Shown: positions 1 to 7,952 of the stretch, in pieces
Numbering within the stretch: the stretch's first letter is position 1
Layout of the letters: each line of letters begins with the position of its first letter
Source of the DNA: Lysinibacillus mangiferihumi
Lineage (GTDB): Bacteria; Bacillota; Bacilli; Bacillales_A; Planococcaceae
DNA: 64,000 nucleotides
Reading direction: 5' to 3'
NCBI RefSeq assembly: GCF_003049665.1
Contig: NZ_PYWM01000020.1
Span: 1 to 64,000 of the forward strand
The notes under the pieces: model-generated
What the model was told of the DNA's origin: nothing
What the model saw: the letters and a program-made list of their open reading frames with translations, nothing else
Databases searched by the model: none
Translations under genes and position numbers: made by a program

Positions 1-155
1 TGATTAGCTCAAATTGTTTTGCTGGCATCAATTTTGATGTCCAAAATTTTGTTTCGTTCACTAACGAAGTTAGCTAGTAAAAACTATATTGATTACGTTT
101 TGCTTGTTCAGTTTTCAAGGTTCATTTTGTTGCCGTTTGTTTCAGCAACTTTTAT
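1..155 (-). other. rRNA operon leader; 16S gene off left edge
   Basis: Downstream of the two promoters described at 156-258, minus-strand transcription runs toward the left edge. The leader contains GAACCTTGAAAACTGAACAA (about 104-123), the boxA-like block typical of Bacillales rRNA leaders and spacers. The window ends before any 16S sequence. In Bacillus an rRNA operon also follows lysS, which supports this reading. I see nothing else recognisable in 260-500. Confidence 0.75.
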
Positions 156-184
156 ATAATACCATTTTCAAACTCAGCTGTCAA
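156..184 (-). promoter_or_regulatory. rRNA operon promoter P2 (downstream)
   Basis: On the minus strand TTGACA (184-179), a 17-bp spacer and TATTAT (161-156). It is a near-consensus sigma-A promoter directed at the left edge, 74 bp downstream of a second equally good promoter, the usual tandem layout of Bacillales rRNA operons. Confidence 0.85.
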
Positions 185-229
185 CAACTTTTTAAAATAT
201 TTTATTTTTTAAGAAGTGACAACTTTTAA

Positions 230-258
230 ATCTTACCACTTTCGAATGTTATTGTCAA
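230..258 (-). promoter_or_regulatory. rRNA operon promoter P1 (upstream)
   Basis: On the minus strand TTGACA (258-253), a 17-bp spacer and TAAGAT (235-230). Its spacer resembles that of the promoter at 156-184 (both end in GTGG or ATGG), so the two look like duplicates. Confidence 0.8.
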
Positions 259-501
259 CATTTTTTTGCGGTCGTTATTTAAGAAGTTTATAATACTTAA
301 TGTTGCGTCGTCTTAACGACAAGTAATAATTTATCACGATTCTAAGATCTCTGCAAGTATTTTTCTGCAAAAATATTATTTCTTTAAAAAAACGTCATTA
401 GTAAGCTATTATATAGTAGTTTCTAGCTACGATGTTTTTATAATTACTCTTGCTTTGAAAACATTGTTATTACAATACCTCTGTTTTTGTCATTTCTCAA
501 T

Positions 502-540
502 AAAAAAAAGAGACCCTTTTCAACAAGGATCTCCTTTTTA
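502..540 (-). terminator. lysS terminator
   Basis: Minus-strand stem GAGATCCTT / AAGGGTCTC (533-525 with 518-510, one G-U pair) followed by eight T. It lies 5 bp after the lysS stop codon and separates lysS from the rRNA promoters. Confidence 0.85.
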
Positions 541-544
541 ATTA

Positions 545-2050
<1,506 letters not shown>

Positions 2051-2059
2051 TTATTAAAT

Positions 2060-2078
2060 TGTCCGCGTTTACGTCCAT
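2060..2078. repeat. attL: attL core of the prophage
   Basis: TGTCCGCGTTTACGTCCAT occurs here and again, identically, at 46382-46400; flanking bases differ on both sides. The copies bracket all phage genes, and the integrase gene ends 86 bp from the right copy. The core lies in the lysS leader, just upstream of its ribosome binding site. Confidence 0.92.
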
Positions 2079-2122
2079 CTAACACCGCGGTTTGTTAATG
2101 TATTTGATTGTAATCTGTTTCA

Positions 2123-2150
2123 AATATAACAATACTTAATAAGTATACAA
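2123..2150 (-). promoter_or_regulatory. probable phage-borne promoter reading into lysS
   Basis: On the minus strand TTGTAT (2150-2145), a 16-bp spacer, and TATATT (2128-2123) preceded by TG to give an extended -10. It is the best promoter I find between the prophage left-end genes and lysS. Because the prophage separates lysS from the promoter on the dusB side, this one probably drives lysS in the lysogen. Confidence 0.6.
2132..2146. promoter_or_regulatory. operator-like palindrome in the attL promoter
   Basis: ATACTTA-A-TAAGTAT is a perfect 15-bp dyad lying exactly between the -35 and -10 boxes of the promoter at 2123-2150, the classical place for a repressor site. I see no second copy at the cI/cro operator region, so the binding protein is unknown. 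Confidence 0.5.
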
Positions 2151-2192
2151 CAGAGTTTTGTTTTTTGCTGAAATTGATTGTAATTTGTTTAT

Positions 2193-2210
2193 GGCATCGT
2201 TTCGGCATCA
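2193..2210. repeat. arm-type integrase sites, left end
   Basis: Two GGCATC repeats 11 bp apart (GGCATCG at 2193, GGCATCA at 2204). A pair with the same 11-bp period and orientation lies inside the right end at 46310-46327. This is typical of the arm sites bound by the N-terminal domain of Tn916/phage-type tyrosine integrases. Confidence 0.6.
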
Positions 2211-2224
2211 TAATTTATTCATTA

Positions 2225-2253
2225 CTGACAACACTTACCAATATTGATACAAT
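2225..2253 (+). promoter_or_regulatory. promoter of the moron lipoprotein gene
   Basis: CTGACA (2225-2230), a 17-bp spacer and TACAAT (2248-2253), 38 bp before the lipoprotein start codon. It reads against the lytic genes, so the gene can be expressed in the lysogen. Confidence 0.7.
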
Positions 2254-2291
2254 TTAATAGAACATATACATGCAAAGGAGACTACTTTACA

Positions 2292-2936
2292 ATGAAGAAA
2301 ACATTAATTTTTAGCGCAGCACTTGTACTATCTCTAGGACTAGCTGGATGTGGTGCGGATTCATCTAAGGAAGAAAAACCGAAAGAGGAAACTCAAACAA
2401 CTGCATCTACTGGTGAAAAAGGTACAGCTAAAGAAGAGAAAAAAGAAGATGATAAAGCTCTTAAAAGTGGTACATATAAAGTTGGTACCGATTTAAAAGC
2501 AGGTGAATACTTAGTAAAAACAGATAGTCCGATTGGATATATCGAAGTTGCTAAAGACAGCACTGGTGCACTCGGAAGTATCATTTTTAATGCAACACCT
2601 ACACAAGGGTCTCATATTTATGTAACTGTACAAGACGGACAGTATTTTAAAGTTGATGGAAGTAAATTTTATTCTGTAGCAGATGCACCATCTGTTATTC
2701 CACAAGACGGTATTTATAAAGATGGTCAATTTAAAGTTGGTACAGATATCCCTGCTGGAGAATACAAATATTTTCTAGATAGCGAATCAGGTATAGGGTA
2801 CATTGAAGTTTCGAAGAATAGCAGTCATGACATAGGTACAATTGTTACGAATGAAACTCCTCAAGCTGATGGATATATCACAGTAACTGATGGTCAATAT
2901 TTAACGCTACAAGATGTATATATTAAAACAAAATAA
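2292..2936 (+). CDS. prophage-encoded lipoprotein with duplicated domain (moron)
   Basis: A 214-residue secreted lipoprotein. Residues 1-20 are a lipoprotein signal peptide with lipobox LAGC, so Cys20 should be lipidated and the protein anchored outside the membrane. A charged, low-complexity Lys/Glu linker follows (about 22-57), then two homologous domains (about 59-131 and 139-212) that share GxYKVGTDxxAGEY, IGYIEV and VxDGQY blocks. The start is the ATG at 2292, 11 nt after GGAG; an in-frame upstream extension lacks a ribosome site. It has its own promoter and terminator and faces opposite to the late genes, the usual layout of a lysogenic conversion gene. Binding partner and function are unknown. 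Confidence 0.85.
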   Translation: MKKTLIFSAALVLSLGLAGCGADSSKEEKPKEETQTTASTGEKGTAKEEKKEDDKALKSGTYKVGTDLKAGEYLVKTDSPIGYIEVAKDSTGALGSIIFNATPTQGSHIYVTVQDGQYFKVDGSKFYSVADAPSVIPQDGIYKDGQFKVGTDIPAGEYKYFLDSESGIGYIEVSKNSSHDIGTIVTNETPQADGYITVTDGQYLTLQDVYIKTK

Positions 2937-2955
2937 TTCTATTTATTATAGAAGG

Positions 2956-2987
2956 AAGCCACTCATTATTTTTTAAATGAGTGGCTT
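2956..2987. terminator. bidirectional terminator after the lipoprotein gene
   Basis: Perfect 12-bp stem AAGCCACTCATT / AATGAGTGGCTT with an 8-nt loop and a T-rich plus-strand tail. It can end the lipoprotein mRNA, and it may also end minus-strand late transcription coming from the YolD-like gene. Confidence 0.85.
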
Positions 2988-2993
2988 TATGTT

Positions 2994-3323
2994 TTAATAA
3001 TCAACATCAGATACTTTCAATATATCCAAAAAGTGTACTTTATGAATATCTCTTATCTTATCCTGGATATGTATTAACTTAGTGTTAGCATCCATCTTAA
3101 CAACTGTACCTTGTAATGGTTCATCCATCTTATATACAGTAAATACTTTTAACTTATTTTCTTCCTTAGCTTCACCTAACACAACCGCTAATTCTTCTAA
3201 ATCAAATTCATCACGATCTAAATGTTTCTTTTCCTTTGGCGGTGTTGGTGTAGTTCTCTGTGGTTTATCTAACTTCTTCGGCTTCGACCATTTCGTTGGC
3301 TTTGGAACTGCTGTAAATGACAT
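2994..3323 (-). CDS. YolD-like protein, SOS-controlled
   Basis: A 109-residue cytoplasmic protein with a basic, proline-rich N-terminus (residues 1-45) and a C-terminal YolD-like domain (about 58-107: LKVFTVY, GTVVKMD, IHIQD, HFLDILKVSD). In Bacillus, YolD-family genes usually precede a Y-family polymerase such as UvrX and belong to the SOS response. Here no polymerase gene follows. The start at ATG 3323 has AAAGGAGGAG upstream. Regulation is supported by the LexA-type box in its promoter (3363-3391). The exact role of YolD proteins is unknown. Confidence 0.8.
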   Translation of the reverse strand: MSFTAVPKPTKWSKPKKLDKPQRTTPTPPKEKKHLDRDEFDLEELAVVLGEAKEENKLKVFTVYKMDEPLQGTVVKMDANTKLIHIQDKIRDIHKVHFLDILKVSDVDY

Positions 3324-3362
3324 GTATTCTCCTCCTTTAAATAAGAACGTTTGTTTGTATAT

Positions 3363-3391
3363 ATTATAGAACTAATGTTCTTATTTAGCAA
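3363..3391 (-). promoter_or_regulatory. LexA-regulated promoter of the YolD-like gene
   Basis: On the minus strand TTGCTA (3391-3386), a 17-bp spacer and TATAAT (3368-3363). The spacer holds GAACATTAGTTC (3380-3369), close to the Bacillus LexA/DinR consensus GAAC-N4-GTTC. A second weaker match, GAACGTTTGTTT, lies at 3345-3356. Repression by LexA and induction by DNA damage follow from this arrangement. Confidence 0.75.
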
Positions 3392-3392
3392 T

Positions 3393-3439
3393 AAAAAAAT
3401 ACCAGGCTCACATTTTTTGTGGTTACCTGGTATTTTTTC
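3393..3439. terminator. terminator after the lysis cassette
   Basis: Stem AAAAAATACCAGG / CCTGGTATTTTTT with a GGC-rich interior, A-rich on one side and T-rich on the other, so active in both directions. It follows the amidase stop codon and insulates the YolD-like gene. Confidence 0.85.
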
Positions 3440-3442
3440 GTC

Positions 3443-4126
3443 TTATAATGTCCGTTTTACAACCGAAATGAGTAATCCTAAAGCTTCGCCGTCTGTCATT
3501 GAACCAACTCTTTCGCTATGGTCCACCTTCAAGATTCCTTTTTGGTAAGTCGCTTTTAACAATCCTTTTAAATCCTCTTTAGCTGTTGATGTTAGTGTGT
3601 TTGGCACTTTTGTTTCCTCCTTTAGTTGAATAGTATTTGTTGGATTCATTGCTTCTTCAATTCGTTTCAAGAAGCTATTCCAGCGGTTTTCACTTAAAAT
3701 TCGATGTGGACAGTATTTTCCGTTCCAATCTTGGTGTTTTTTAACTCGCTCAATGCCCCAACCATACTCTTTAAGTAGTTTCGCTATATACTGTACAGCG
3801 TTTTCCTCTGCGGCAGCATAACGGACACCACCACTTTTGCTGTAACAAATTTCAATACCGATTGATTTACGATTACCATTTCCTTGACCATCACCACAAT
3901 GCCAAGCATTACGGTTAAATCGAATGGCTTGAATCACTTCTTTATCGTCAATTGCAACATGATAGGATACCTGATTGTTGTTAGTAATCATGTATTTAAT
4001 TTCGTTGCCTGCAGAAGCATCATTTGCGGTATTGTGTACCGTAATATACTGTGGTGTCATAGAATAAGGCGCTTTTATTGGATACTTACTAGCAGGCAAT
4101 AGGTTTTGTTTGAAAACATAAGCCAT
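3443..4126 (-). CDS. N-acetylmuramoyl-L-alanine amidase (endolysin)
   Basis: Cleaves the amide bond between N-acetylmuramic acid and L-alanine in peptidoglycan to lyse the host. The 227-residue protein has an Amidase_2 (PGRP-like) domain over about residues 10-155, with zinc ligands H31 (TVHNTAND) and a late His/Cys cluster (KKHQDWNGKYCPHRI), as in Bacillus XlyA/CwlA enzymes. The C-terminal 60 residues are a small domain, probably for cell-wall binding or recognition. There is no signal peptide, so release needs the holin just upstream. Its ATG overlaps the holin stop (TAATG), implying coupled translation. Confidence 0.93.
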   Translation of the reverse strand: MAYVFKQNLLPASKYPIKAPYSMTPQYITVHNTANDASAGNEIKYMITNNNQVSYHVAIDDKEVIQAIRFNRNAWHCGDGQGNGNRKSIGIEICYSKSGGVRYAAAEENAVQYIAKLLKEYGWGIERVKKHQDWNGKYCPHRILSENRWNSFLKRIEEAMNPTNTIQLKEETKVPNTLTSTAKEDLKGLLKATYQKGILKVDHSERVGSMTDGEALGLLISVVKRTL

Positions 4127-4392
4127 TATTGTTCACCTTCTTTTTTAGCAGCCTTTAGTAAATCAAACGTACCAGAAGCTGTAAGCCCTGCAATAAATCC
4201 GGCCATCAACATCATATACGCTGGATACTCTGATAACGGCCAACAAACTAAGCCAACAAAAATACCAATCACTACCGATGTGATTGGCATGTACTGTGTT
4301 TTAATTTTAAATGTCTTTTTCAATACCTCTGATACCGCTAAAACGATAGCCACCATCACCATTGCAATCATAAATATGTTTGTTAAATCCAT
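4126..4392 (-). CDS. holin
   Basis: An 88-residue membrane protein with two hydrophobic segments (about 5-22 and 36-70, the second possibly two helices) and a charged C-terminus (KAAKKEGEQ). Size, topology and position between the BhlA-like protein and the amidase identify a holin, resembling the A118-type (Hol118) family. It forms the membrane lesion through which the endolysin passes. It overlaps both neighbours by one base (TAATG), so the three lysis genes are translationally coupled. Confidence 0.85.
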   Translation of the reverse strand: MDLTNIFMIAMVMVAIVLAVSEVLKKTFKIKTQYMPITSVVIGIFVGLVCWPLSEYPAYMMLMAGFIAGLTASGTFDLLKAAKKEGEQ

Positions 4393-4691
4393 TATTCATC
4401 ATCCTTTTCTGTATCTTTATTTTTGAGAGAGTGTTTTTCAATACGGTCCACACGACCTTCTAACACATTCAGCGATCGGTTCATTCCTTCGAGTGCGATT
4501 GCTGTCCTTTCTTGTGATTCATTTGACCGTTCTAAGTGGTCCATTAATTTATTTTCGCGTTCTTCTGCTCGATTCATTAGATTATCATTTTTGCTCATTA
4601 AATAGCGAAATGCCCCAAATGCAATAATTAAACAAGCTATCGCCCAAACAGCTTGACTTGTAGCAATTTCATTTGCTGCAGCTACATCCAT
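4392..4691 (-). CDS. BhlA/XhlA-like membrane protein of the lysis cassette
   Basis: A 99-residue protein with one transmembrane segment (about 13-29), followed by a long charged helix likely to form a coiled coil (about 35-90, RAEERENKLMDHLER and later VDRIEKHS). This is the architecture of XhlA and BhlA/UviB small holin-associated proteins, which sit just upstream of the holin in Bacillus phages. It is likely an auxiliary lysis protein that interacts with the holin at the membrane. Family assignment is by architecture only. Confidence 0.65.
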   Translation of the reverse strand: MDVAAANEIATSQAVWAIACLIIAFGAFRYLMSKNDNLMNRAEERENKLMDHLERSNESQERTAIALEGMNRSLNVLEGRVDRIEKHSLKNKDTEKDDE

Positions 4692-4720
4692 ACCATCACC
4701 AATCCTTTGCCTTATTCAAT

Positions 4721-4787
4721 TAAAATAAAAAGCCATAAGAAGCATCGAGAGTCAGTAACATGTACTGTTGCCCATCTCGATTGCTCT
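4721..4787 (-). terminator. hairpin/terminator between fibre and lysis genes
   Basis: Imperfect 13-bp inverted repeat (4738-4750 with 4775-4787) enclosing a second perfect stem CAGTA/TACTG, followed on the minus strand by CTTTTTATTTT. It probably attenuates late transcription before the lysis genes. Confidence 0.55.
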
Positions 4788-4824
4788 CATAGCGCCAAAA
4801 AAACCATAAAAAATAACGCTAAGC

Positions 4825-4986
4825 CTATGCTTGCGTTTGTTGTGCGTCTATTTCGGTTAATAACTGTGTATATTCTTCATCTTTCAATTGGTTATTAGCA
4901 TAAAAAACATTTACTTTATTCTGCATAGCAGCCTGCTCATAACGTTTACGCTCAATTAAAAACTTACATAATTCAAATACTGTCAT
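4825..4986 (-). CDS. small phage protein, XkdX-like position
   Basis: A 53-codon frame starting MTVFELCKFLIERKRYEQ and ending DAQQTQA, preceded by GGGAGG at a good distance from ATG 4986. It is hydrophilic and mostly helical, with a clear late-gene position between the tail-fibre genes and the lysis cassette, where PBSX-like phages carry XkdX. Like XkdX it has an aromatic/charged N-terminal part and a pattern such as NNQLKDEEYTQLL. Function is unknown; the assignment rests on size and place. Confidence 0.6.
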   Translation of the reverse strand: MTVFELCKFLIERKRYEQAAMQNKVNVFYANNQLKDEEYTQLLTEIDAQQTQA

Positions 4987-4987
4987 T

Positions 4988-5254
4988 TTAGTTACCTCCC
5001 AATCCTAGCTCACTGCGTGATACTAAGTATTCTGTGTTTAATAATGTTTGAGCCTGCATTTCTTCAACTGTCGGCTGTGGTTCGATTGATGGTGTTGTTG
5101 GTGGTATGAATACTTCTGTATCAGTATCATAAGTACTACCTAACTTCACGTCTGAGTCGTTAATCAAAATCATATTGTCCGCTGTTACTTCGCCGGTCAA
5201 GTCACTGATTGCTATTACAACGTTATTTTCGTTTAATTGTGCATATCTAAACAC
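4988..5254 (-). CDS. hypothetical tail-fibre-associated protein
   Basis: An 88-residue protein that I do not assign to a named family. The N-terminal half (MFRYAQLNENNVVIAISDL) has alternating hydrophobic residues that look like beta strands; the middle is Pro/Thr-rich (about 50-62). Its stop codon is immediately before the next small gene, and it follows the fibre genes, so it is probably a distal tail or fibre accessory protein. Confidence 0.6.
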   Translation of the reverse strand: MFRYAQLNENNVVIAISDLTGEVTADNMILINDSDVKLGSTYDTDTEVFIPPTTPSIEPQPTVEEMQAQTLLNTEYLVSRSELGLGGN

Positions 5255-5266
5255 TTTCTCACCACC

Positions 5267-5788
5267 TTAATAAAATTCGATTACTTGCCAACTACACGCA
5301 GTGGCATTTTGTATAGCATTAAAGGTAACTGAGGTTGCGGTTATCGCCACTATAGATAAACCGGTATTAGCAGTATTCGAATTAACTATAACAAACGCTT
5401 TTGAAGGGTTAATAGTACTGAGAGAAATTACAGTATCAGTACCTCCGTTGTGTGTAAAAACACCTCTTTGCACAGACTTAACAACACCCTTTGCTACGTC
5501 AGTCATCAACCAATTCAATTTTGCATGGGCTACTGCACTTGTACTATTTGATGCTGCTGTTGTTGGTGCACCTAAATTTGCAGTAGCAGTATTCGTATTA
5601 ACTGTCCCTAAAGTACTCAATAACCAATTTAACTTAGCATGGGCGTTACCACCTGTAGAATTACTTGCTGCACTTGTTGGTGTACCTAATAGAGCAATCA
5701 GTGTATCAACATCTACACCCAATTCCTGCGCAATAGTGAGAATCTGCTGCTGCTGCTCGTATGTCGGAAAATTACCATCAACATTCAT
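5267..5788 (-). CDS. tail fibre-like protein with internal repeat
   Basis: A 173-residue protein in the fibre region. Two copies of a repeat, about residues 34-57 and 72-94, share the core (S/T)AASNST and the invariant block AHAKLNWL. The C-terminal half (about 105-173) is beta-rich and hydrophobic, consistent with a receptor-facing tip. The start at ATG 5788 has GAGGTGA. It likely forms part of the host-recognition apparatus; the receptor is unknown. Confidence 0.65.
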   Translation of the reverse strand: MNVDGNFPTYEQQQQILTIAQELGVDVDTLIALLGTPTSAASNSTGGNAHAKLNWLLSTLGTVNTNTATANLGAPTTAASNSTSAVAHAKLNWLMTDVAKGVVKSVQRGVFTHNGGTDTVISLSTINPSKAFVIVNSNTANTGLSIVAITATSVTFNAIQNATACSWQVIEFY

Positions 5789-6121
5789 CTATATCACCTC
5801 TCGAATACTATATGTCATACAACCTAGTGTCGGATTGTAACCAAAACCAATTTGGTGCAGTTTACCTTCATGAATAAATTGATTATGTTGCGCCTTATCT
5901 TCCAAGTGTGTATTAACTTTCGTTTTTAAAGCATTTAACTCATTTTGTAATTCAGCCGTACCACTATTTTCTTGCAGTTCTTTCATTACAAGATAAGAAC
6001 GATTAAACAACCAATTCATATGTTGTGCTGATGGCTTCATACCTGGTTGCCACCCTGTTGTTTTTAAACTTTCGGGCGGTTCTACGCCTTGATTTAGCCA
6101 TATTGGTAATTCACTTAACAT
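5789..6121 (-). CDS. putative tail fibre/baseplate protein
   Basis: A 110-residue protein with the sequence QPGMKPSAQHMNWLFN near residue 25, a motif common at the N-terminus of Gram-positive phage fibre proteins, followed by a predicted helical/coiled-coil stretch (about 45-80) suitable for trimerisation. It ends one base before the next fibre gene begins. Probably the connector segment of a fibre split over adjacent short genes. Confidence 0.6.
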   Translation of the reverse strand: MLSELPIWLNQGVEPPESLKTTGWQPGMKPSAQHMNWLFNRSYLVMKELQENSGTAELQNELNALKTKVNTHLEDKAQHNQFIHEGKLHQIGFGYNPTLGCMTYSIREVI

Positions 6122-6136
6122 AGTGTCTCACACTCC

Positions 6137-6778
6137 TTAAATAGGTAATTCATTATCTTGGGAAGGTGTATAGACAGCACCGTAATAACCACCTATAACC
6201 TCATTATTTATGTCACCTAGACCTTTGTTGTTGTCGATTGAGTTAGTTATATCACCAAATTCGAAAGTACCCGTAAGTTCGATTACTCCAACCTTCACTC
6301 CTGCTGCTACTGTACGTTGCACAATTCTCACAAAATTAGTCGGGTCTAAGCCTGCCTCATTCAATTTTGTAAGTGGTAGCTCGATAACTTTAATCGCTGC
6401 TGGTTCTGGTTCTAAAGGATCGTTCCACTTCTCTTTAATTTTTATCATTTTGGGCTCTACTGATAATGCAATAGCTAAGACCTGTATAATGGTATCAATC
6501 GTTCCGTCGCTTAGATTTCTAGCTATTTTCGACTTCAGTAATATTCGATACACTTCGTCATTCGCAACACCACGCGGTTGATTTACGTTTTGTCCAATCA
6601 AATCAAGCCCTACACCCTCAGCGTCGTCTATGTTGCGCCATTGTCTTATACGATCGTTAGTATCTTTGACCTCTTGTGCCTCTGCCGCAAAGATACTCAT
6701 TAGTTTAGAAATATTAGAATCAGGCGTTTTATCAAAGTAATCCGCGAATTTTTTAACGATTGATTTTGTGCTAAACAT
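6137..6778 (-). CDS. baseplate/tail protein (XkdU or DUF2612-like)
   Basis: A 213-residue protein directly after the baseplate J gene, overlapping it by 8 nt. The pattern GLDLIGQNVNQPRG followed by a helical region with YRILLKSKIARNLSDGT (about residues 55-90) matches Gram-positive tail proteins of the XkdU/gpI-like group that join baseplate and fibres. It acts in the virion baseplate. The precise family is not certain. Confidence 0.75.
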   Translation of the reverse strand: MFSTKSIVKKFADYFDKTPDSNISKLMSIFAAEAQEVKDTNDRIRQWRNIDDAEGVGLDLIGQNVNQPRGVANDEVYRILLKSKIARNLSDGTIDTIIQVLAIALSVEPKMIKIKEKWNDPLEPEPAAIKVIELPLTKLNEAGLDPTNFVRIVQRTVAAGVKVGVIELTGTFEFGDITNSIDNNKGLGDINNEVIGGYYGAVYTPSQDNELPI

Positions 6779-7952
6779 TAACTGTCACCTCAATGTCATT
6801 GAAGTGTGTTTGAGCAACTTCTTGCAATCCGATTACCACGTTTGAGTCGTTATAATTAATGCCGTCCTTTGATACTTCAACTATTACATCCTCTATGCCG
6901 TCAACGCTGTATGTTTTTGCGATTAAACGAGACACTACTACATCATCACCCATGTTTAAACCAGCGTAAGTATTGTTATTAACATCCGTGCCTCCAACGT
7001 ATTTGATAAGCGCTGTTTTGATTTGATTAACTCCGTTAGATGTAAATGATGTATTCGTTGTTACATTTACTTTGATATATACATTTACTTCATTAGCTCT
7101 TGTAAATCCAATTTGTTTTACTTCTCCACTCAAATCAAGTACATCAAAATAAGTTGTGCCATAAGGTTGTATCCCTCCAGCTTTCTTTTCATGTATTGCC
7201 TTTGCGATTTCTTCATCACTGCCACCTAGCACAAAAGCTTGAATTGACCTAGGTGGTGTACCGTATTGGTCTACCTCATCTTTATAATTTTCAATAACTT
7301 TTGCTGCGCGGATGCTTGAAATTTTTAATAGATTGGTACGAATCGCTGCTGTGGTAGCTGAGCCTATACCTTCAACCGTTATATCTGCTCGTTCCCTTGC
7401 TTCTGCATCGGTTTCTTTTTCTCGTCCACCGTTGGTTTTTAAAAGGTTATTTACACGTATAATGTCTGCATCTGGATTTACTATTTGAGTAATCGTATTT
7501 GCTCCTACATTGCCCCGTGCGCCAATTTCATAGGCCACTATATCAACAAAACCTTTACCTTCTTCATTAAGCGTTAAATCATACATTGTTTCAAAATAAA
7601 TATCGTTTTCTGTAGACACTAAAAAACCACTTTCGATAAAGTGGTTAGGTGTGCCAATAACTTCAATTTGTCCGTAAGAAAAATCAGCTAAGTTTCGTGT
7701 TATACCTGCGTACGGAAGCAACATGTCTAATTGATTACCTTCAGCAGTCTTTCGATACGCACTATGATAAACATCTTCTGTATCTTGCCAAAGCAGTGAG
7801 AAAAACCATGCCATAATGCGAATGATAATACCCAATACTGACCGTTCTGTAGTATTAGCATCCGCACCAAACTTTTCTTTTGCTTTAGCTGACATACTAT
7901 CAACTAATTCGCTGTATGTTTTTCTTTTAAACCCTGTCTTATCCAGCGTCAT
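6771..7952 (-). CDS. baseplate J-like protein
   Basis: A 393-residue wedge protein of contractile tails (P2 gpJ/PBSX XkdT/T4 gp6 group). The N-terminus contains the typical TERSVLGIIIRIMAWF helix, then YRKTAEGNQLDMLLPYAGI, and the centre holds AGSxGN-like text (GARGNVGANTI), a J-protein hallmark. Together with the gp25-like protein upstream it makes the wedge that triggers sheath contraction. It overlaps both neighbours by 8 to 14 nt. Confidence 0.92.
   Translation of the reverse strand: MTLDKTGFKRKTYSELVDSMSAKAKEKFGADANTTERSVLGIIIRIMAWFFSLLWQDTEDVYHSAYRKTAEGNQLDMLLPYAGITRNLADFSYGQIEVIGTPNHFIESGFLVSTENDIYFETMYDLTLNEEGKGFVDIVAYEIGARGNVGANTITQIVNPDADIIRVNNLLKTNGGREKETDAEARERADITVEGIGSATTAAIRTNLLKISSIRAAKVIENYKDEVDQYGTPPRSIQAFVLGGSDEEIAKAIHEKKAGGIQPYGTTYFDVLDLSGEVKQIGFTRANEVNVYIKVNVTTNTSFTSNGVNQIKTALIKYVGGTDVNNNTYAGLNMGDDVVVSRLIAKTYSVDGIEDVIVEVSKDGINYNDSNVVIGLQEVAQTHFNDIEVTVNV

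Larger units (their letters stand above)
2104..2190. repeat. 17-bp direct repeats flanking the attL promoter
   Basis: TTGATTGTAATCTGTTT (2104-2120) and TTGATTGTAATTTGTTT (2174-2190) differ at one base and are 70 bp apart. They flank the minus-strand promoter at 2123-2150 and abut the arm-type sites at 2193. They may bind a regulator or the integrase/excisionase; the role is not known. Confidence 0.6.

Noticed and set aside
22-30. GGCATCA at the left edge as another integrase arm site
   Set aside because: It is a single copy in the rRNA leader outside the prophage, without the 11-bp paired arrangement.
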